Shown here one piece after another: positions 5,208 to 10,990 of a DNA stretch of 10,990 bases (its first letter is position 1; each line of letters opens with the position of its first letter). The translations under genes were made by a program, and so were the position numbers. Source of the DNA: Candidatus Omnitrophota bacterium (GTDB taxonomy: Bacteria > Omnitrophota > Gorgyraeia > 2-01-FULL-45-10). The notes under the pieces are model-generated. The model did not search any database. It was not told the origin of the DNA and saw nothing but the letters and a program-made list of their open reading frames with translations. Location of the stretch: NCBI GenBank assembly GCA_030695725.1, contig JAUYPN010000034.1, positions 1-10,990 of the forward strand, in the 5' to 3' direction.

Positions 5208-6002
5208 ATGTTTTTTCACAAAATCCACACCATTCTTAAATATGGCGAAACCATCACCCCTTCCCCTGTTCTTATGTCTTGTCCATCTGGGATGCTGCAG
5301 GAAACTGATGTGTCTTTCCGGATGCGGCATTAGGCCGAATACCCTACCCGTTTTATCGCAAATGCCGGCGATATTTTCAACTGAACCGTTGGGGTTATAA
5401 GGAAAACCTTTCTTATTTCCCTTTTCATCCACATATTCGAATACTATCAGGCCGTATTTTTTGAGTTTGGCCAGTATATTCTTATCTTTAGGTATGAACT
5501 TCCCTTCGCCATGCGCTACGGGAAGGTATATTATTTCATTTATGTCTTTCGTCCATACACACTTGTGCTCTTGTGCTCTTGTATCTTGTGCTCTTTTTAA
5601 ATATACCCAGCGGTCTTCGAATTTTGCGGAATCGTTCAGGGTCAATGTGGTCTCTATCGTCTTGAAATCGCCCGAGAGGTTCGGTAAGAGACCCGATTTG
5701 ACAAGTATCTGAAAACCGTTGCATATCCCTATTATTAATTTTCCATCGCGGACAAACTTCCGCACATCTTCAGCTATCCCGTATTTAAGCTCATTGGCGA
5801 GGATCTTTCCGCTGGCTATGTCATCGCCGTAACTGAAGCCTCCGGGGATAGCCAGTATCTGATACTCGGAAAGCTCCTTCTCCCCCGAAGATAAACGGTT
5901 TATGTGAACGAGTTGGGCGGCGGCGCCGGCCTCTTCAAAAGCGAATGCCGTCTCTTTGTCGCAGTTTGTTCCGGCCGTACGCAAGACGATGACTTTTACC
6001 AT
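5202..6002 (-). CDS. purQ: Phosphoribosylformylglycinamidine synthase subunit PurQ (glutaminase)
   Basis: A 266-residue class I glutamine amidotransferase. It supplies ammonia to PurL for the conversion of FGAR to FGAM, step four of purine synthesis. The catalytic triad is visible: C94 in GICNGFQ, and H227 and E229 in MPHPER. The N-terminal LRTAGTNCDKET, PGGFSYGDD and VAHGEGKF motifs are typical of PurQ. It is longer than the roughly 225-residue Bacillus form. Part of the excess is a C-terminal extension (HPRWTRHKNRGRGDG), and part is a tandem-repeat-encoded stretch at residues 137-147 (RAQDTRAQEHK). The start lies 9 bases after the purL stop, and AAAGGG overlaps that stop codon, which indicates translational coupling. 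Confidence 0.96.
   Translation of the reverse strand: MVKVIVLRTAGTNCDKETAFAFEEAGAAAQLVHINRLSSGEKELSEYQILAIPGGFSYGDDIASGKILANELKYGIAEDVRKFVRDGKLIIGICNGFQILVKSGLLPNLSGDFKTIETTLTLNDSAKFEDRWVYLKRAQDTRAQEHKCVWTKDINEIIYLPVAHGEGKFIPKDKNILAKLKKYGLIVFEYVDEKGNKKGFPYNPNGSVENIAGICDKTGRVFGLMPHPERHISFLQHPRWTRHKNRGRGDGFAIFKNGVDFVKKHL
5562..5593. repeat. Tandem octamer repeat inside purQ
   Basis: CTTGTGCT occurs at 5562-5569, 5570-5577 and 5585-5592, with a degenerate 7-base unit CTTGTAT between the second and third. In frame it encodes about residues 137-147 of PurQ, between WVYLK and CVWTKDIN, where the family normally has a shorter loop. The copies keep the reading frame. Confidence 0.8.
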
Positions 6003-6011
6003 ATATACCCT

Positions 6012-8879
6012 TTATAATTCTTTAAACGGTGCTTGCCATGCAGCTTTTAATTTATCTATGGTGGTGTTTACTATCAGCCTCTTATCGCTGCCGAATATCT
6101 TGAACGATTTGCCGCCGCGGATATTTCCGAGCTTAAATACCGGCAGGCCCCTCATCGAGCTTAAAAATCTCTTTTCGTCATGAACTTCAACGACAAACCT
6201 GGTGTTGCTTTCGGAAAACAGCAGCACTTCGTCCCTTAAAGCGTTTTTACCGAGATCGATTTCCATGCCGAGATCGCCTGAGAACGCCATCTCTGCCAAT
6301 GTCACCGCTATGCCGCCTTCCGAACAGTCGTGACATGCCGCTACGGCGCCTCTGTGCATGGCATGAGTGAGCGCCAGCATGAGGCGTCTTCCGTAAATGG
6401 CATCTACTTTGGGGACCGTATTTCCGATCGCCTTAAGCATCTTATAATACTGCGAACCTCCTAATTCGTCTTTCGTAACTCCGACCAAATATACAGCGTT
6501 ACCCTCTTTTTTGGCATCCATCGATACCGCTTTCGATACGTCGTCCATTACGGATATGGCCGATATGAGAAGCGTCGGAGGTATGGATATCGTCTCACTT
6601 GCCGTTGAGTATTCGTTATTAAGGCTGTCTTTGCCTGATATGAAAGGCACAGAGTATTCTTTAGCGATATCGTAACATGCCAGGGACGCCCTTACTAATC
6701 CGCCTAATCTGTCGGGCTTATCCGTATTTCCCCAGCAGAAGTTGTCTAGTATGGCGCAGCTGTTTATGTCTCCTCCGACAGAGACTATTTGGCGCAGGGC
6801 CTCATCTATCACGCTCGCCGCCATCCAATACGGATCGATCTTTCCGAAGTCGGGGTTTATTCCGCAGGCCAGAACTATGCCTTTATTGGACGAGAGCAAG
6901 GGCCTTGTTATGGAAGCGTCGCCGGGCCCGTCATTATTTACGCCCTGCAGAGGTTTTAATACGCTTCCGCCCTGGACTTCATGATCGTATTGTCTGATGA
7001 TCCATTCTTTGGATGCTATATTGGGATTTGAAAGTAGCGAAAGCAGGTCCCTGGTGAAATCTTTTTTGTTGCTTCGGGCAGGTTCTTTATGTTTCGGTTC
7101 TTCCCATATAGCTTTTCGAACCAAGCCGGGGCCGCCGTTATGCAGGAATTCCATATCCAGATCCGCGACGCGCTGAGATTGGTAGAAGAGCCTTAAATGC
7201 CCGGTGCCGGTAAAGCGGCCTATCACAGTTACTTCGACATTCTCTCTCTCAAATACCGATATGAGCTCATCCGCTTTTTCGGGAGGCACGGCCAGAACCA
7301 TCCTCTCCTGGGCCTCGGATATCCAGCTTTCAGTGTATGTGAGGCCTTTATACTTCAGAGGTATCTTTTCAAGATCTACGTCGGCGCCCAGCTCCTCTCC
7401 CATCTCGCCTACAGCGCTCGATAATCCGCCCGCCCCGCAGTCCGTTATGGCGTTGTATAGATTCCTGTCGCGGGCCTCTAGCACCGTATCGGTCATCTTC
7501 TTCTCCGTTATCGGGTTGCCGATCTGAACGGCTTGCCCCGAAAGTTCCTGCGACTCGTGCGTCAACTCTCCCGACGAAAATGTGGCGCCGTGAATACCGT
7601 CCCTGCCCGTCCTGCCCCCGACTACGACGGCCAGATCGCCCGCATTGACAAACTTGTGCGATTTATCCTTCGGCATTATACCGACATTCCCGCAGAATAC
7701 TAACGGGTTTCCCACGAAGCGTTCATCGAATAGGACGGCGCCGTTGGATGTGGGTATGCCCATCCTGTTGCCGTAATCTCTCACGCCCGCCACGACGCCC
7801 TTCATTATCCTCTTCGGGTGAAGTACGCCTTTGGGCAGCTTCCTGTACGGATAGTCCGAAGGGCCGAAACAGAAGACATCCGTGTTTATTATCGGCTTTG
7901 CGCCGAGGCCGGTTCCCAGCGGATCCCTGATGCATCCGCCGAGGCCCGTGCCGGCGCCTCCGTAAGGCTCCAGCGCCGACGGATGATTATGCGTCTCGAC
8001 TTTGAAACAGATATTATGTTTCTCATCGAACCTTATTACCCCGGAATTATCTTTGAAGACCGAAACGCACCAGGGCTTGTTGAGTTCTTTAGTTGCGCGC
8101 ATAACAGTCGACTTTAATAGATTATCTATGTGTATAACTTTTGCCCTTGACCCTTGACCCCTGACCCTGTACTCAATCTTCCCCCTGAACGTCTTATGCT
8201 TGCAGTGCTCGCTCCAAGTCTGGGCGATCGTTTCGAGTTCGCAGTCGGTGGGGTTTCTCTTTAATCTTCTGAAATGCCCGCGGATGGCGCGCATCTCATC
8301 GATATTCAGGAATAGCTGCCCTTTTTTGGATATCTCCCTCAGTTTTTTATCGCCGGCCTTCACAATATTTACGCGTATGAGCTTGAATTGGTATGGCGGG
8401 GGCTCCGGATATATGGAGGACTTGCCTTTCACGGCATGCTGGATGACTTTATTGAAGAGTATTTTTTCGGATATCGAGAGGATCTCTTTTTTGGAAAAAC
8501 CGCCCTTGATCAGATATTTCTTGGCGGTCTTTACCGCTTTTACGCCCTCTACTCCGAGGTCTCTTATGGCTTTTTTGGCGCTATCTTCGACGGGGTCCAT
8601 GACCCCCGGATTGTAGGCGATCTCAACTGTCTTATACTCTTTCTCGTTTGAGACGCTTCCCCGGTAGCTGTAATCCTGGGTCACCGGATCTATAAGTAGC
8701 TCTTCGCATATCCTTCTGATATCGGACTCACCCATCTCCGCCTCTATCAGATAGACATAAACGAATTTTACTTCTTTAATTTTATTCTCGAAACCGAGGT
8801 CCGAGATATCTTTTTTTACGCTTTCGCCGACGGCATCATAGAAGCCGTTTTTTTCCTTGACCTCAATTCTCCACAACAT
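6012..8879 (-). CDS. purL: Phosphoribosylformylglycinamidine synthase, PurS-PurS-PurL fusion (PurSL)
   Basis: A 955-residue synthase subunit that uses ATP and ammonia to turn FGAR into FGAM. Two PurS-like modules lead the protein: about residues 1-75 (ending LLIDPVTQDYSY) and 83-153 (VEIAYNPGVMDP ... ILFNKVIQHAV). The PurL core follows from about 195. It is marked by TWSEHCKHKTFRGK (with H225), FKVETHNHPSALEPYGGAGTG, GGLSSAVGEMGEELG, and CHDCSEGGIAVTLAEMAF near the C-terminus. In separate-subunit organisms PurS is its own small gene acting as a dimer, and large PurL proteins carry a PurS-dimer-like N-terminal domain. The tandem copies fit that architecture, with PurQ still separate just downstream. 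A heptamer repeat encodes residues 238-246, and a repeat array occupies the upstream spacer. No clear Shine-Dalgarno precedes the ATG at 8879. Confidence 0.96.
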   Translation of the reverse strand: MLWRIEVKEKNGFYDAVGESVKKDISDLGFENKIKEVKFVYVYLIEAEMGESDIRRICEELLIDPVTQDYSYRGSVSNEKEYKTVEIAYNPGVMDPVEDSAKKAIRDLGVEGVKAVKTAKKYLIKGGFSKKEILSISEKILFNKVIQHAVKGKSSIYPEPPPYQFKLIRVNIVKAGDKKLREISKKGQLFLNIDEMRAIRGHFRRLKRNPTDCELETIAQTWSEHCKHKTFRGKIEYRVRGQGSRAKVIHIDNLLKSTVMRATKELNKPWCVSVFKDNSGVIRFDEKHNICFKVETHNHPSALEPYGGAGTGLGGCIRDPLGTGLGAKPIINTDVFCFGPSDYPYRKLPKGVLHPKRIMKGVVAGVRDYGNRMGIPTSNGAVLFDERFVGNPLVFCGNVGIMPKDKSHKFVNAGDLAVVVGGRTGRDGIHGATFSSGELTHESQELSGQAVQIGNPITEKKMTDTVLEARDRNLYNAITDCGAGGLSSAVGEMGEELGADVDLEKIPLKYKGLTYTESWISEAQERMVLAVPPEKADELISVFERENVEVTVIGRFTGTGHLRLFYQSQRVADLDMEFLHNGGPGLVRKAIWEEPKHKEPARSNKKDFTRDLLSLLSNPNIASKEWIIRQYDHEVQGGSVLKPLQGVNNDGPGDASITRPLLSSNKGIVLACGINPDFGKIDPYWMAASVIDEALRQIVSVGGDINSCAILDNFCWGNTDKPDRLGGLVRASLACYDIAKEYSVPFISGKDSLNNEYSTASETISIPPTLLISAISVMDDVSKAVSMDAKKEGNAVYLVGVTKDELGGSQYYKMLKAIGNTVPKVDAIYGRRLMLALTHAMHRGAVAACHDCSEGGIAVTLAEMAFSGDLGMEIDLGKNALRDEVLLFSESNTRFVVEVHDEKRFLSSMRGLPVFKLGNIRGGKSFKIFGSDKRLIVNTTIDKLKAAWQAPFKEL
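8144..8169. repeat. Tandem heptamer repeat inside purL
   Basis: The units are CCCTTGA (8144-8150), CCCTTGA (8151-8157), CCCCTGA (8158-8164) and a partial CCCTG (8165-8169). In the purL frame they encode about residues 238-246 (RVRGQGSRA), directly after the conserved SEHCKHKTFRGKIEY and before IDNLL. This is a surface-loop position where other PurL proteins are shorter. Confidence 0.75.
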
Positions 8880-8882
8880 ATA

Positions 8883-8945
8883 AGCTTTCAGCTTTCAGCT
8901 GTCAGCTGTCAGCTACTGATGGCTGACGACTGATGGCTGATAGCT
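8883..8945. repeat. Heptad repeat array between guaA and purL
   Basis: The + strand starts with AGCTTTC twice and AGCTGTC twice. The second half carries ACTGATGGCTGAC and a near copy ACTGATGGCTGAT. Read on the minus strand, that half is again AGCYRTC-like units (AGCTATC, AGCCATC), so the array has inverted symmetry and could fold. It fills almost the whole 68-bp spacer, reaching to within 3 bases of the purL start codon and 2 bases of the guaA stop codon. Confidence 0.85.
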
Positions 8946-8947
8946 AT

Positions 8948-10489
8948 TTATTCCCATTCAATTGTTGCGGGCGGTTTTGAACTGATGTCATATGCCACCC
9001 TATTCACTCCCTTTACCTCGTTGATTATTCTATTCGATATCTTTGCCAGTATCTCCTGAGGTATCCGTGCCCAATCGGCTGTCATTCCGTCTACGCTAGT
9101 GACGGCCCTTAAAGCGACCACGTTCTCGTAAGTCCTTTCATCGCCCATCACGCCGACCGATTTTATCGGGAGAAGCACAGCGAACGCCTGCCATATCTCA
9201 TCGTATAGGCCCTCGCTCTGTATGGAAGTGATAAATCTGTCATCAACTTCCCTTAGTATATCGCATCGTTCCTTCGTGACCTCTCCTATTATCCTGACCG
9301 CCAGTCCGGGTCCCGGGAACGGATGGCGTCCTAAGACATCCTGGTGCATGCCCAGTTCTTTTCCGACCTTCCTGACCTCATCTTTGAACAGGTACTTCAA
9401 GGGCTCAACCAGTTTCAGGCGCATCTTCTTGGGCAGTCCCCCCACATTGTGATGCGTCTTTATGGTGGCGCTCGGTCCCCCGAAAGCGGAACGCGATTCG
9501 ATCAGGTCAGGATAGAGCGTGCCTTGGGCGAGGAAATTCACCGACCCTATTCTCTTCGCTTCGCGTTCGAAGACTTTTATGAAGGTCTTTCCTATTATCT
9601 TTCTCTTCTTTTCCGGATCGATCACGCCCTTTAGGCCTCCAAGGAACTCTCCTGAAGCATCAACGCACTTTAAGTTTATCCTGAAATGTTTCTGGAAGAT
9701 CTCTTTTACGCGCATGGCTTCGCTCTTTCGCAATAAGCCGTTATCTACGAATATGCATATAAGCCTGTGCCCTATGGCCTTATTTATGAGTATAGCGGCT
9801 ACGGAGGAGTCCACGCCCCCGGACAGGCCCAGGACCACCTTACCTTTACCCGCTGTCCTTCTTATTTCAGAAACAGTTTCTCTCACGAACGACTTCATAG
9901 ACCAGTCGCTCTTGGCGTGGCAGATGTCTTTCAGGAAGTTGCCGATCATATTCCGGCCGAATTTTGTATGAGCGACTTCGGGATGGAATTGTACTCCGTA
10001 TAGGCTATTTTCAAAGTTGGCGAATGCCGCTACAGGGGTGTTCTTCGAGGAGGCTGTGCGTTTGAAGCCTTTCGGCATCCTCTTCACTTTGTCGCCGTGG
10101 CTCATCCATGTGACGCTTGTTTCCGGAACACCTTTAAATAGATGCTTGTGATTTGAGATTGTGAGATTAGCTCTACCGTACTCTCTGGACCGTGACCTGG
10201 CTACTTCGCCTCCGAGGATCTTGGTCATCAGCTGCATGCCGTAGCATATTCCGAGCACCGGGATACCTAAAGAGAATATACGCGTATCGCACATCGGGGC
10301 GCCGGGCGCGTAGACGCTGGCCGGGCCGCCGGACAAAATTATCCCCCTGGTTTCAATCTTATTTATGGATCTTATGTCTATCGCGGGAGGCACTATCTCG
10401 CAGAATACATTTTGCTCGCGCACTTTCCTGGCTATCAATTGGTTATATTGTGAACCGAAGTCCAGTATAAGGATCTTTTCTTTGGGCAT
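8948..10489 (-). CDS. guaA: GMP synthase (glutamine-hydrolysing)
   Basis: A complete 513-residue GMP synthase converting XMP to GMP with ATP and glutamine. The N-terminal amidotransferase domain has C82 in GICYGMQ and H169/E171 in VQFHPE, and the early motif ILDFGSQY. The ATP pyrophosphatase domain begins at about 205, with the PP-loop GLSGGVDSS (221-229). The C-terminal dimerisation domain ends in the expected RVAYDISSKPPATIEWE. The ATG follows directly on the purF stop codon (TAAATG), and AAGGGA inside the purF end is its ribosome binding site, so the two genes are coupled. The guaA-purL spacer is a repeat array, but all genes of the block face the same way. Residues 107-116 (ANLTISNHKH) are encoded by mildly repetitive DNA without changing the usual length. 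Confidence 0.98.
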   Translation of the reverse strand: MPKEKILILDFGSQYNQLIARKVREQNVFCEIVPPAIDIRSINKIETRGIILSGGPASVYAPGAPMCDTRIFSLGIPVLGICYGMQLMTKILGGEVARSRSREYGRANLTISNHKHLFKGVPETSVTWMSHGDKVKRMPKGFKRTASSKNTPVAAFANFENSLYGVQFHPEVAHTKFGRNMIGNFLKDICHAKSDWSMKSFVRETVSEIRRTAGKGKVVLGLSGGVDSSVAAILINKAIGHRLICIFVDNGLLRKSEAMRVKEIFQKHFRINLKCVDASGEFLGGLKGVIDPEKKRKIIGKTFIKVFEREAKRIGSVNFLAQGTLYPDLIESRSAFGGPSATIKTHHNVGGLPKKMRLKLVEPLKYLFKDEVRKVGKELGMHQDVLGRHPFPGPGLAVRIIGEVTKERCDILREVDDRFITSIQSEGLYDEIWQAFAVLLPIKSVGVMGDERTYENVVALRAVTSVDGMTADWARIPQEILAKISNRIINEVKGVNRVAYDISSKPPATIEWE

Positions 10490-10990
10490 TTACATTCCCT
10501 TGCAGAGTCTTTTCTCAAGTGCCTTCTTTGACGGTGACTTGCAGATCTTGGTGGGATAGTTCCCGGTGAAACATGCCGTGCAGAACTCTCCCCGATCAAG
10601 CATCATAGAGTTCAGCATGCCGTCAAGACTTAAATATTCTAAGCTGTCTACGCCGATAAAGGAGCGTATCTCTTCGATCGATCTATTCGCCGCGATAAGC
10701 TCCTTCTTTGTGGGAAAATCGATGCCGTAAAAACAAGGTGATATCAGGGGCGGGCAGCTTACGCGCATATGTATCTCGCTTACCCCGGCCTCTTTCAGGG
10801 CCCTTACACGACTGCGGGAGGTTGTGCCGCGGACTATCGAATCCTCCACTATTATTATTTTTTTACCTTTCAGGACGTCTCTTATCGGGTTCAATTTTAC
10901 CCTGACCTTAAAATCTCTGATGAGCTGGCTCGGCTGAATAAAAGGTCTCCCTATATAATGGTTTATCACATACGCCATCTCTAAAGGTAA
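10490..10990 (-). CDS. purF: Amidophosphoribosyltransferase, C-terminal part
   Basis: The last 166 residues of PurF. The frame stays open through the window's right edge, so the true start lies outside; the ATG at 10978 is internal (LPLEMAYVINHYIGRPFIQPSQ continues across it). PurF makes phosphoribosylamine from PRPP and glutamine, the first committed purine step. Visible are the conserved NHYIGRPFIQPSQ block and the PRPP loop IIIVEDSIVRGTTS. SCPPLISPCFYGIDFP and the late FCTACFTGNYPT carry cysteines at positions corresponding to [4Fe-4S] ligands of the Bacillus-type enzyme. An iron-sulfur PurF is therefore likely; the remaining ligand would be upstream of this window. The stop codon abuts the guaA start. 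Confidence 0.96.
   Translation of the reverse strand, partial: LPLEMAYVINHYIGRPFIQPSQLIRDFKVRVKLNPIRDVLKGKKIIIVEDSIVRGTTSRSRVRALKEAGVSEIHMRVSCPPLISPCFYGIDFPTKKELIAANRSIEEIRSFIGVDSLEYLSLDGMLNSMMLDRGEFCTACFTGNYPTKICKSPSKKALEKRLCKGM

Noticed and set aside
8200..8616. Open + strand frame of 138 codons opposite purL
   Set aside because: It is antisense to conserved PurS/PurL sequence and has no independent evidence of coding.
10146..10170. Repetitive stretch in guaA (AATCTCAC/AATCTCAA-like units on the minus strand)
   Set aside because: The encoded segment has the normal GuaA length at this position. The repetition is short and may be chance, so it is not called as an insertion.
10490..10978. 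Treating the purF segment as a complete small gene starting at 10978
   Set aside because: The frame stays open to the window edge and the residues before that ATG fit PurF, so it is an internal methionine.

Overview
The window looks like a chromosomal stretch from an uncultured bacterium. It is dense and mostly encoded on the minus strand, with medium GC. Several genes carry short palindromic or tandem DNA repeats inside their reading frames. A PurS-PurS-PurL fusion, a plant/cyanobacterial-type GlgC tail and this repeat load remind me of candidate phyla such as Omnitrophota or Elusimicrobiota. That placement is an impression from memory and was not tested.

Layout. The + strand holds only the 3' end of glgC (1-220), and a candidate small RNA with its own promoter and T-tract (about 3141-3222). 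Everything else reads leftward. From the right edge: the purF 3' end, guaA, purSL and purQ form a purine block. It is followed by a ParA-type ATPase fused to a C-terminal glycogen-binding (CBM48/AMPK-beta type) domain, and then a LOG-family nucleotide phosphoribohydrolase. After a 229-bp intergenic region that holds a terminator-like hairpin and the candidate RNA come mnmG and a TIGR01212/YhcC-type radical SAM gene. The radical SAM gene runs tail to tail into glgC.

How the genes work together. PurF, PurSL and PurQ catalyse the first and fourth steps of de novo purine synthesis, and GuaA makes GMP from XMP. LOG proteins split nucleoside monophosphates into base and ribose 5-phosphate, so this gene plausibly belongs to the purine theme. 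The ParA-CBM48 protein is the most striking gene. Its Soj-like ATPase part is complete and its glycogen-binding part keeps the two tryptophans and the lysine used by AMPK-beta. It sits about 4 kb from glgC, the glycogen-synthesis gene. I infer a possible role in positioning or segregating glycogen granules. It also lies close to mnmG (gidA), which in many bacteria neighbours chromosomal parAB, so descent from an ordinary chromosomal ParA is an alternative origin. No parB is visible.

The second theme is repeats inside genes. mnmG appears to carry two in-frame palindromic insertions. The first shares a core with the sequence that forms the C-terminus of the LOG gene, in the opposite orientation. 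The radical SAM gene ends in a third palindromic repeat that carries it into glgC. Short tandem repeats lie inside purQ and purL, and a heptad array lies between guaA and purL. This resembles the in-frame palindromic elements known from Rickettsia, but the sequences here form their own families.
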